From positions 1 through 7,492 of the forward strand of contig JABCSP010000103.1 in NCBI GenBank assembly GCA_018238825.1: a DNA stretch of 7,492 nt, given 5' to 3'. Within the stretch, counting starts at the first letter, position 1. Each line of letters starts with the position of its first letter. The stretch comes from Candidatus Thorarchaeota archaeon (GTDB lineage Archaea; Asgardarchaeota; Thorarchaeia; Thorarchaeales; Thorarchaeaceae). Positions 1 through 6,169 of this stretch are shown piece by piece. Under the pieces are notes generated by a model, which worked only from the letters and a program-made list of their open reading frames with translations, did not search any database and had not been told where the DNA came from. The translations under genes and the position numbers were made by a program.

Positions 1-1
1 C

Positions 2-3000
2 CTGATACTGTGTGAGAGAATAATAAGCGATGACGGAAAACGAGTCTTCTGGAAACCAGTCTTTGTCCTTGAGATCAAGACCCGGCTGGGACAGAGCTGG
101 CATATCGATGCAAATTACAAAGAGTCAGAGGTCCGTCCAGAGGGGAGCTCTCTTCAACGCGTTGTCTGTGACTTTCCCTTGAGTAACCACCCCCTCAGTG
201 ATGACCTCTGGGAGGCTATTGTGAAGGCAACACCCACTCCAACTGCACAGAAACAACTGGACATCTATTCACAAGCACTGACTGAATCATATGAGAACGC
301 AACTGAACAGGAACTGGGTCATATATTGAAGGGAGTCGTTGTCATTGAAGCATCCTCAGATATCACTGAGATACGACAGGTGTTAGAACGACTCATCGTC
401 CATGCATACGAATCTGTGAAGGGTCGCAGGCTCAAGCGTATAGTCTTCACACCACCTGAGAGTGACAGCAGTCGGATTGCCCTTGTTGTTGATAAACAGC
501 CAGGACCTAGACGAAGGGAAGAGAATGTGACTAAGGCTCCCTGGGGACCCGCCTTTACCCCATTCAAAAGTCAGAAGAAGACCAAAAGGGATTTCCTCCT
601 TTACCTTGCAGGATACTCTCCGACCTCTGCTGGACAGTCTGCAGCCTGGAATGCAAGATACTACCACGGACTCCAGATGCTATATGAGGGGAATAAGACC
701 CAGGGCAATGCTGAATTTGTCTGGATAGATCTAGCGAACCAGTTCAATGAACCACAACTCGCAGAGGCACGCCTTCGGTTACGACCACGAGGTTACACAG
801 AAGAAGAGCTAGCCAAGGTACAACCTGACCACATTCGAGAATTCTTTGAGAGCATCTCGGTCAAGGGATACCTTGATGACATCTTGTCCTTTCTCTACAA
901 TGATGGAACCCTTCCAGCATTTGATTTGAAGACAAGGAAGAACAAGAGAAAGGTAATCATTGTCACTGGATCTGACACTCTTCGTGATGCAACGCCCTCC
1001 TCTCACAGAGAACGCTTCTACATTCTCATAGATCATCTACTGAGCATTCTTCCAGATGATGAGAGGACCACCATCATATGGTTTGACTCTCCAGTCCCCT
1101 CTGTTGAAAAATCAATTCCCTACGCCTGTAGAGCCCTCTTGCCATATTATGATACCAATTCCCTGGGAGAGTTGGTGAGTGAGATAATATGGAACCTTCC
1201 CGTTGCACCACGGGGTTCAGTACAGCCTGAGAAGTGGGGTTTACCTATCATTAGTGAATCTCCAATGCACGATGATATCAGGGTCATAGTTCGTCATAGT
1301 CCTAGTAAATTTCACATAGAACTGACCCATATCCCCTTACTGAGAGGTTGGTCAAAACGCTTCAAGAACATGGGAACTGGACGGGTTATCCGAGAGCGAG
1401 AGATTGATGATATTATTCCAGATAGAACCTCAAGGAACCGCATGAAACTTCTCTCTTTGACCATGCTTCCCTGGCTGGTGAAACTCTGGTCACAAGAAAC
1501 CTTGGTAGAGAACTTTACAGAAACCCTTGAAGAGCAGACTGCCCAATTGAATGGGGAATATCGTGGAGGAGCTGAACCTCTATCTATTACAAAGACTATT
1601 CTTTCGGAATCACATAGTAAATCTCCTATCCTACTTGATCTAGTGAAGTTCAGGCTCCCTGAAACCATGGATGCTCTGTCCTATCAAAGGATGACAGCAG
1701 GAAAGATCAATTCACAACGGCTCTATCGTTCCCCACGTAAATTGAAAAATAGACCTCTTCAGAAACCTCCGTTACCTCTACCTACAAGAGAAGAACCATC
1801 CATTGAGAAGGAGCTCGAACAAGAGTGGTTATTCGGGGTCAAGTTTGAGAACGATAGTGATGACCCTCTCCCCTGGTGGATGGTAGTCCAAAACTCCGCT
1901 CATCCATCCCGACTGCTTGTTGGTTGTTTCACAGATCGCCCACCAGATAAAGATGGATTCCTCTGGGCTGAGAACAAGCACGAAATATTGACGCAATCAA
2001 GCCTGGATGAGATTCTTGGCTTTCAGCAGACCCTCCTGATAGGAAAGAAAAACGGTGACGGAATGGAAATATGGAGTTCCAGTGACAGCGAGGCTCCAGT
2101 CTATGCAGGAGTCCTTGAGTTACGAGGACAAGGTCGATTAAACACAGGTCATTTACGAGCAATACGTCAGACATTTTCAGAAGAACCAAGAGATAGACCT
2201 TCATCCACTACTAGACCATCAGAGTCCTTCTACAGTCGAATGGTCGACTCCCTTCAAAGACAGATTGCAGCAGTCACCAGCCCCACTCCAGTCAGTGTAC
2301 GACTTGAGATGATTGATGACACCTGTCGTGTCATTCTTACAGACGATGAGGATAAGGAGATTCAAGAAATCAATATCGAATACACTGCCGATCTCCTTTC
2401 CCTCTTACGACGGGCTATGGTCAGAGGTGGTCCTATGTTCACAGATTCAGGGAAGTATGTGACTTGGAGCATCTTTGATGACATTGATTATGGGGACCTG
2501 GATTTCATCAGCCCCTATGTCACCTACACCGCTGCACGGAAGACCCCAGAGGAACTTCCAAAGCGCGTGTCTCAGTTCTTCGATGAGGCAGTAACGTTCG
2601 ATGTGAGTATTGAACATGATGCATCAGTGTGTCCGATAGCACTGGGGGAAGGAGTGGACCATGGAGCATGTTGGAGGATTAGTCTTCCATCTGATTGTCC
2701 AGCTCGTGTAGGGAAACAATTGGGTAGAGCACTGACAGGAGAGGAAGTGAACGGACTACTTGCACCGGGAAGATTCTATTCAGGGAAACTGTATACCTTT
2801 GACCTGAACCTACCAGAAGTGTCCGAGATGGATGAGAGTATTGTCTTCCACGAGGAAAGATACATACGAATGTTCCTTCGAAACCATGGATTACCATTGA
2901 AGAAACTTCCCCCTGGAACCTTTCTGAAAACTGCTGAACAGCAGTGGTTGATCTCGATAGGATGGGATGTTCCATATTTCAAATGGCATGCTCAGTCAAC

Positions 3001-3742
3001 AGTGTCAGGCCTTTCCTTCAGAGGTAATGACCAAGTCATTGAACTTGTCCACGGACATGGTGCACAGGAGGAGTGCGAGCGCCTCCTCAACGGTATCACT
3101 TCTCAGATCCCATCAGCACAAATCTTTGAGTTCACCGAGCTAGAGGAGCGAGTACTCTCAGGTCTCAAGAATAGAGGATACTCAAAGAGCAGTCCTGCAT
3201 GCGAACTCAGGCTCATCGAGCAATCAGAAAGCATCTGTCAGTATGGAGTCTTTCTTGTTGATGGTACTCAGAGCGACCCAGTCCTCACCTATAGTATCGA
3301 ATCCACAGGACCAATGAGTGCTGATGCTGTCCTCGAGGGGATTGTGATGGGACTGGCAGAAGGAGATCTGAGTGCTTTCAATATCAAAAACACGGAGGTC
3401 TTCCTAGAGAAGATATCTCTCTGGGTGAGTGAGAATGTTCAGGAAATAGAAGAAGAATCTGAGGAACCAGAGGAGTGGACAGTGAATCTCTCTATAGACA
3501 CCAAGGAAACTGCAATTATCTGGGAAGCTGAGGTAGATGAATCAGAGCTGTCTCGGACAGGAGTCTTGTACGATGACCCCAAGATTCTCATTCATGGAGG
3601 GATTCGAAAGGCTGTACGTGAAGTGCGAGAAACCTTTGAGCTTGACATTGTTTCCGAGCTGGGAGTCGTTTCCAATCTTGATGAGGTGATGAAAGAGCAG
3701 ATTCCTGATGTGGTCAGAAGCCTACGGGCAGAGAGTGTATGA
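2..3742 (+). CDS. Very large protein with N-terminal PD-(D/E)XK-nuclease-like motif, 5' end missing
   Basis: The frame is open from the left edge, so the gene starts outside the window; a TTG at 179 is only an internal codon. At least 1,246 residues are present. I do not recognise the family. Near the visible N-terminus, D10/D11 are followed by a hydrophobic strand ending in E24-I-K26, which fits the D...ExK active site of PD-(D/E)XK nucleases; this is inference from one motif. Around residues 316-364, two hydrophobic strands (VIIVTGSD and TTIIWFDSP) suggest an alpha/beta Rossmann-like or ATPase-like core, but I find no Walker A loop. A Pro/Lys-rich linker lies near 577-602 and a Glu-rich linker near 1146-1160. 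The second half looks like repeated beta-rich modules with amphipathic helices. There is no signal peptide or membrane segment in the visible part, so it is probably cytosolic. The stop lies 3 bp from the end of an oppositely oriented transposase fragment. G+C is higher than in the right half of the window. Confidence 0.85.
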   Translation: MILCERIISDDGKRVFWKPVFVLEIKTRLGQSWHIDANYKESEVRPEGSSLQRVVCDFPLSNHPLSDDLWEAIVKATPTPTAQKQLDIYSQALTESYENATEQELGHILKGVVVIEASSDITEIRQVLERLIVHAYESVKGRRLKRIVFTPPESDSSRIALVVDKQPGPRRREENVTKAPWGPAFTPFKSQKKTKRDFLLYLAGYSPTSAGQSAAWNARYYHGLQMLYEGNKTQGNAEFVWIDLANQFNEPQLAEARLRLRPRGYTEEELAKVQPDHIREFFESISVKGYLDDILSFLYNDGTLPAFDLKTRKNKRKVIIVTGSDTLRDATPSSHRERFYILIDHLLSILPDDERTTIIWFDSPVPSVEKSIPYACRALLPYYDTNSLGELVSEIIWNLPVAPRGSVQPEKWGLPIISESPMHDDIRVIVRHSPSKFHIELTHIPLLRGWSKRFKNMGTGRVIREREIDDIIPDRTSRNRMKLLSLTMLPWLVKLWSQETLVENFTETLEEQTAQLNGEYRGGAEPLSITKTILSESHSKSPILLDLVKFRLPETMDALSYQRMTAGKINSQRLYRSPRKLKNRPLQKPPLPLPTREEPSIEKELEQEWLFGVKFENDSDDPLPWWMVVQNSAHPSRLLVGCFTDRPPDKDGFLWAENKHEILTQSSLDEILGFQQTLLIGKKNGDGMEIWSSSDSEAPVYAGVLELRGQGRLNTGHLRAIRQTFSEEPRDRPSSTTRPSESFYSRMVDSLQRQIAAVTSPTPVSVRLEMIDDTCRVILTDDEDKEIQEINIEYTADLLSLLRRAMVRGGPMFTDSGKYVTWSIFDDIDYGDLDFISPYVTYTAARKTPEELPKRVSQFFDEAVTFDVSIEHDASVCPIALGEGVDHGACWRISLPSDCPARVGKQLGRALTGEEVNGLLAPGRFYSGKLYTFDLNLPEVSEMDESIVFHEERYIRMFLRNHGLPLKKLPPGTFLKTAEQQWLISIGWDVPYFKWHAQSTVSGLSFRGNDQVIELVHGHGAQEECERLLNGITSQIPSAQIFEFTELEERVLSGLKNRGYSKSSPACELRLIEQSESICQYGVFLVDGTQSDPVLTYSIESTGPMSADAVLEGIVMGLAEGDLSAFNIKNTEVFLEKISLWVSENVQEIEEESEEPEEWTVNLSIDTKETAIIWEAEVDESELSRTGVLYDDPKILIHGGIRKAVREVRETFELDIVSELGVVSNLDEVMKEQIPDVVRSLRAESV

Positions 3743-3744
3743 AA

Positions 3745-3861
3745 CTATCGAGATCTGAGCGCTGCTCCACGAAGTCCATAGACCCTTCCAGAGAAGGAAG
3801 CGATGAGTGCCATCATATCAGTGACCAGCTCCTCCTTAGGTGTCCTGTCTTCATTCTCCAA
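3745..3861 (-). pseudogene. tnpA: C-terminal remnant of IS607-type serine recombinase TnpA
   Basis: One minus-strand frame gives 38 residues ending in TAG. It contains the block EELVTDMMALIASFSGRVYG followed by LRG. This matches the usual C-terminus of IS607 TnpA proteins, which reads roughly as an acidic ELVxDhhxIhxSFxxRhYGxR block. The N-terminal helix-turn-helix and the serine recombinase catalytic domain are absent. The frame is closed by a TAG shortly upstream, and the next upstream sequence is the element's end rather than more tnpA. It is therefore an internal-deletion relic with no possible activity. Identification rests on the motif as I remember it, not on a search. Confidence 0.72.
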
Positions 3862-3898
3862 GAGCAAGTTTGTCTAAAATCATTGCAGCTGTTTTCAA
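3745..3898 (-). mobile_element. Insertion B: truncated IS607-like element in the nucleotidyltransferase gene
   Basis: Reading the minus strand downwards from 3900, the broken nucleotidyltransferase gene reaches a GG and then passes into a sequence whose first 36 bases match the end of insertion A at 27 of 36 positions. This is followed by the last 38 codons of an IS607-type recombinase and its stop. Known IS607 elements have the order left end, tnpA, tnpB, right end, and insert at a GG dinucleotide. Here most of tnpA is deleted between the left end and its last codons, and no tnpB or right end follows. The remnant runs straight into the 3' end of the large left gene. The exact left limit of the element is uncertain. 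Confidence 0.7.
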
Positions 3899-3900
3899 CC
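3865..3900 (-). repeat. Element end, copy B (36 bp)
   Basis: On the minus strand this begins GGTTGAAAACAGCTGC and later has AGACAAAC. It is the counterpart of 4347-4382 and has the same orientation. Its outer edge is where the second nucleotidyltransferase segment breaks, after KSMG. At 75% identity, the two ends come from related but not identical elements, or from old copies. Confidence 0.75.
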
Positions 3901-4176
3901 CATACTCTTCACATGAGGTGTCCACCACTTCAGAGGTGGAGTCCATTGTTTCTGCATGGAAAACCAGAGGTTAGCAGCGGCAACGACTGTCCTAAAAGCG
4001 TTCAATTTGGAATCGTACGTGAAACCGCGTTGGTTGTTGATGTCTGCATAATATAGAGCTCCAAGTAAGGTGCAATACTTGTTTTTGAGCCTGTCAAGAT
4101 GTTCTTCTTCTGGATATCTGGCAAGTTTTTGACGCCATTCTTCCAATTTTCCAGAAGGATCATGAATTACAACACC

Positions 4177-4188
4177 GTTTCCCGAAAC
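4177..4188. repeat. Short terminal palindrome at right end of insertion A
   Basis: GTTTC and GAAAC are separated by two bases and sit 2 bp inside the junction where the nucleotidyltransferase frame resumes. In intact IS605/IS607-type elements the right end encodes the 3' part of the TnpB guide RNA (omega RNA), whose scaffold ends at the element boundary. This hairpin could be the relic of that scaffold or a recombinase-recognition feature; I cannot distinguish these. Confidence 0.4.
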
Positions 4189-4263
4189 TTAGACATTCCT
4201 GGACAGCGAATCCGGGATGTTGTTCGGGTCCAGTTCATACCTGTAGGCCTTATTGGTCAACAT
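4189..4263 (-). pseudogene. tnpB: N-terminal stub of TnpB fused to element end
   Basis: ATG at 4263 opens a 24-codon frame beginning MLTNKAYRYELDPNN. This resembles the conserved start of IS605/IS607-family TnpB (OrfB) proteins, which begins with a K-A-Y/F-x-Y/F-x-L-x-P-N block. After about 16 residues the similarity stops and the frame closes at TAA in the element's terminal region. TnpB is an RNA-guided nuclease in intact elements; here the RuvC and zinc-finger parts are deleted. The stub marks the transcription direction of the parent element and shows that it carried tnpB as well as tnpA. Confidence 0.65.
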
Positions 4264-4346
4264 TCAGAATCAGCATATGGTCTTGGTGAGAGCTAATAAG
4301 CCCATACAAGAATGGTCTTTACTCAACTAATGGTTTCATTGATGTC

Positions 4347-4382
4347 CAGGTTTGTCCAGGATTTACGCAGCTGTTGTCAACC
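4347..4382 (-). repeat. Element end, copy A (36 bp)
   Basis: On the minus strand this begins GGTTGACAACAGCTGC and later has GGACAAAC. It aligns without gaps to 3865-3900 at 27 of 36 positions and contains the palindrome CAGCTG. Its outer edge is exactly where the nucleotidyltransferase frame breaks, so it is the left end of insertion A. The first GG is the shared core dinucleotide. Confidence 0.75.
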
Positions 4383-4734
4383 TTCAACATAGGGAAAGTG
4401 GTCCATATCCAATGGGGATTCTATCTGTTGTCTAAACCAAGCATCAGAAACTGGAGAGAAGTCAATCACTAATTTTTTGGGCTCAACTGATTCATCGAAT
4501 TCTAACCAAATCGTATCTTTGAGTTCAAGGTTATCATAATACTCCTCAGTTACGTAGATCAATGCATCCCAATCAGTTGTTGGGGTACCAAAACCTGTTG
4601 CTCGACTGCCCCATATCATTACACCAAGAACGTGAGGTTCTTTCACAAGTCCTTCAAGACGTTCACGGGCCATTACATCATCAATTTCGTCAATACTCTT
4701 CACAATTGGTATCTGTGCATCAGTCAAGAGATAT

Positions 4735-4740
4735 CTCCTC
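4735..4740 (-). promoter_or_regulatory. Shine-Dalgarno site for the nucleotidyltransferase
   Basis: GAGGAG on the minus strand is separated by 7 nt from a TTG at 4727. This decides the start: there is no in-frame ATG at this point, and the nearby ATG at about 4747 is out of frame and soon stopped. Confidence 0.6.
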
Positions 4741-4765
4741 TGGCATAAGGAAAAGAAAATGTAGC

Positions 4766-4771
4766 ATTAAA
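4766..4771 (-). promoter_or_regulatory. Possible TATA box for the nucleotidyltransferase
   Basis: TTTAAT on the minus strand lies about 40 nt before the TTG start. With usual archaeal spacing of about 25 nt to the transcription start, the leader would be about 15 nt, enough to include the GAGGAG site. No clear B-recognition element is visible. Confidence 0.3.
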
Positions 4772-4932
4772 GCGTGACTATCTGCGTGAGAGGCGCCACC
4801 CGCCGGGATGCGGACAAGACAGACATTAGAAGTCAAATAAGGGACCGTTCATTAAGGAACAGTATTGGATTCGTGACGCCTTTCAATATCCAGTCAGACC
4901 CAGACCTAATAAGCACCTAGAAAAATTACGAG

Positions 4933-4940
4933 AATATATT
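4933..4940 (+). promoter_or_regulatory. TATA box for the 62-residue protein, leaderless arrangement
   Basis: AATATATT is centred about 25 nt before the A of the ATG at 4962, and no Shine-Dalgarno sequence lies between. This is the spacing expected if transcription starts at or next to the start codon. Confidence 0.5.
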
Positions 4941-4961
4941 CCAATCCTCACACTTGATACT

Positions 4962-5150
4962 ATGACAGACACTGCTCTTACTTCTGTAATTCGGCACTTC
5001 ACCCGGGATCAGCTTGAAGCAATAGATGAAGTTCTGAAGATACTTGATTCTGATGAATATAGAGACTATCACGACCAATTTGGCGTATGTAATGCGCCAG
5101 ATGTAATTGAAGCTCTTCAAAATGAGGTTAGAAACGCTCTAAGGACCTAA
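4962..5150 (+). CDS. Small acidic protein of unknown function
   Basis: This encodes 62 residues, rich in Asp/Glu and predicted mostly helical from its pattern (for example RDQLEAIDEVLKIL and DVIEALQNEVRNAL). There is no signal peptide, membrane segment, Cys cluster or motif that I recognise. The ATG start is supported by the TATA-like box at the leaderless distance. The frame is also open upstream without any ATG, GTG or TTG back to a TAG at 4827-4829, so it could alternatively be the tail of a decayed longer gene. It converges on the membrane-protein gene, with only 14 bp between the two stop codons. Confidence 0.6.
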   Translation: MTDTALTSVIRHFTRDQLEAIDEVLKILDSDEYRDYHDQFGVCNAPDVIEALQNEVRNALRT

Positions 5151-5164
5151 TCTTATTGCATCAA

Positions 5165-5422
5165 TCATACTACTACAAAACCTGGTGGAAACAGAACAAA
5201 ATACTCTATGATTATTGATAGTAGTATTCCTCCAAATACAAGCCCTCGACCTCGTTTGATGTTTGTTTCTGTGAACCAAAGAATCGCTCCTATGAGTACA
5301 ATAATGACTCCTGAAACCTGACCTAGAAAAATCAGAAAGCCCCAGATCTCAATAAAATATCCACCAATAAGCTGTGCAAAATTCTGAAGAGGTGATTGTA
5401 GTAGTATCGGATTCATAGACAT
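5165..5422 (-). CDS. Small two-helix membrane protein
   Basis: From ATG at 5422 this gives 85 residues. A long hydrophobic stretch at about 23-50, then a TETNIKRGRG loop with basic residues, then a second hydrophobic segment at about 60-79 suggest two transmembrane helices with a positively charged, probably cytoplasmic, loop. A GTG at 5434, with GGAAAG just before it, is an alternative start that adds four residues. The frame extends further upstream into the flavodoxin gene, but that part is not hydrophobic and overlaps real coding sequence. It lies 46 bp after the flavodoxin stop on the same strand and is probably co-transcribed. I know no specific family; membrane anchoring of the flavodoxin or a partner role is speculation. 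Confidence 0.68.
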   Translation of the reverse strand: MSMNPILLQSPLQNFAQLIGGYFIEIWGFLIFLGQVSGVIIVLIGAILWFTETNIKRGRGLVFGGILLSIIIEYFVLFPPGFVVV

Positions 5423-5468
5423 GACCCAAATCACAGTCTTTCCTTTCAGATTTAAGGTCCTAGACAAT

Positions 5469-6017
5469 CTATAATTTCTCAATGATTTCCAGAGTAAACT
5501 TCTTGGCATTCTCGATATCATTCAAATCTGGGTGTTTTCGAAGTTCCGGTAGATACTCGTTCCATTCATCATCATCAGTGATTACTGCTTGTCTGATGAA
5601 GGCTTCAATACCCGGATTAGCTTTTCCACGACAATTGAAATAACCCAGAAATTCAATTTTCTTGTTTTTGCATGCGTTTTCAAAAGTTGGAGTGCACAAT
5701 CCTGCCCATTGGTCATAGAGTTCTCTATTTCGTTCAGTATCATCAGGCATAAAAGTTGAGTGAGTAAAGAATCCAGCCAGTTTGAATTCGGGTGAATCCG
5801 GCAAACTATCAAGAAATCCTTTCACTGGGGGTGCCAAATCACTGTCATGACAAGGAGCACCTACAAAGATTAAATCATACTCGTTTAGGGATTCAATATC
5901 TACTCTTCTAACCGTGTCAATGATTGCTTCACCTTGAACTGAGAGAGTTTCAAAGATTGCATCAGCTATCATCTTGGTATTATTGGTCTGTGTGAAATAG
6001 GCAACCAGAGATTTCAT
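5469..6017 (-). CDS. Flavodoxin-family protein
   Basis: The gene encodes 182 residues. The first strand (SLVAYFTQT) is followed by the FMN-phosphate loop T9-Q-T-N-N-T-K15, the flavodoxin signature. A second strand LIFVGAP (49-55) leads to a loop, CHDSDLAPPVKGF, at the position that contacts the flavin ring. GFFTHST (82-88) and IEFLGYFNCRGK (121-132) supply further core strands. It is longer than minimal flavodoxins, with a helical insertion around 90-115 and a helical tail. Flavodoxin-like proteins bind FMN and carry electrons or reduce substrates in the cytosol; the partner is unknown here. Four cysteines (56, 108, 116, 129) are present but do not form a cluster motif. The ATG has no Shine-Dalgarno sequence but a TATA-like box at leaderless distance. 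It leads a probable operon with the small membrane protein. Confidence 0.88.
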   Translation of the reverse strand: MKSLVAYFTQTNNTKMIADAIFETLSVQGEAIIDTVRRVDIESLNEYDLIFVGAPCHDSDLAPPVKGFLDSLPDSPEFKLAGFFTHSTFMPDDTERNRELYDQWAGLCTPTFENACKNKKIEFLGYFNCRGKANPGIEAFIRQAVITDDDEWNEYLPELRKHPDLNDIENAKKFTLEIIEKL

Positions 6018-6040
6018 GAAGGTTACACAGATACGACGAG

Positions 6041-6047
6041 TAATAAA
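6041..6047 (-). promoter_or_regulatory. TATA box for the flavodoxin gene, leaderless arrangement
   Basis: TTTATTA on the minus strand is centred about 27 nt before the A of the ATG at 6017, with no Shine-Dalgarno sequence between. The spacing predicts a transcript starting at or near the start codon. It also separates the flavodoxin transcript from the tRNA gene upstream. Confidence 0.5.
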
Positions 6048-6099
6048 TCCAAAGGTCTAGAGAGAAATAATCGAGAAATGATGGTGGGCCCGCGGAGAT

Positions 6100-6129
6100 T
6101 AATTCCGGATGGGGGAAATCCCGCACCGC
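6100..6129 (-). other. tRNA intron 2 (30 nt, T loop, between about 58 and 59)
   Basis: The T-loop sequence TTCAA is interrupted and resumes with AT before the 3' T stem. A 3-4-3 motif fits: bulge AAG (6131-6129), 4-bp helix GTTC/GAAT (6135-6132 with 6105-6102, including one G-T pair), and bulge TAA (6101-6099). The inner helix begins CGG/CCG (6128-6126 with 6108-6106). Cleavage after the second bulge base gives the consensus T loop TTCAAAT. The outer helix is weaker than in intron 1 and competes with the T stem. Confidence 0.78.
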
Positions 6130-6169
6130 TTGAACTCCGGACATCCGCCTTATCAGAGCGGCGCAATAA

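Larger units (their letters stand above)
4175..4380 (-). mobile_element. Insertion A: 206-bp IS607-like miniature element
   Basis: This segment splits the nucleotidyltransferase gene precisely between VEG and VVIHD. It is flanked by a GG at each junction (4381-4382 outside one end, 4175-4176 inside the other), as expected for the GG core of IS607-family serine recombination. Removing it repairs the host frame, although 206 is not a multiple of three. Inside, in minus-strand order, are a 36-bp end related to that of insertion B, about 80 bp without recognisable coding, the first 16 or so codons of a TnpB-like gene, and a terminal palindrome at 4177-4188. tnpA is absent and tnpB is almost entirely deleted, so it could move only if enzymes were supplied from elsewhere. 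Confidence 0.75.
3899..4727 (-). pseudogene. Nucleotidyltransferase gene broken by two insertions
   Basis: The gene reads leftwards from a TTG at 4727 preceded by GAGGAG. The first 116 codons carry the polymerase-beta-type nucleotidyltransferase signature: G40-S41 followed by D52-x-D54, with a possible third acidic residue at D89 in a later strand. The frame then hits TGA just inside insertion A. It resumes at the GGT at 4174-4176 with VVIHDPSGKLEEW and continues for about 92 codons of a helical C-terminal domain ending KSMG, where insertion B begins. Joining the GG at 4381-4382 to T4174 restores a continuous 208-residue reading frame across the first break. The remaining 3' end of the gene is missing. 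Proteins of this class transfer NMP groups or act as minimal nucleotidyltransferases; the substrate cannot be told. The good frame and conserved motifs suggest recent inactivation. Confidence 0.82.

Noticed and set aside
179..181. TTG as the start of the large gene
   Set aside because: The frame continues open to the left edge with a convincing strand and E-I-K motif, and there is no ribosome site before the TTG.
3739..4056. A 105-codon plus-strand frame whose ATG overlaps the stop of the large gene (ATGA)
   Set aside because: The overlap looks like an operon, but the frame is antisense to the TnpA relic and the nucleotidyltransferase, both with recognisable protein motifs. Its own translation is Cys/Leu/Ser-rich and without features.
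4099..4296. Plus-strand frame of 65 codons
   Set aside because: It crosses the boundary of insertion A and is antisense to the TnpB stub and the nucleotidyltransferase. It has no motif or ribosome site.
4774..4829. GC-rich stretch (around GGCGCC and CCGCCGGG) as an RNA gene
   Set aside because: I could not fold it into a tRNA or find C/D-box or other known RNA signatures. It may simply be intergenic sequence.
5423..5521. Longer N-terminus of the small membrane protein reaching into the flavodoxin gene
   Set aside because: It overlaps the flavodoxin coding end and is not hydrophobic. The ATG at 5422 or GTG at 5434 gives a cleaner start after the flavodoxin stop.
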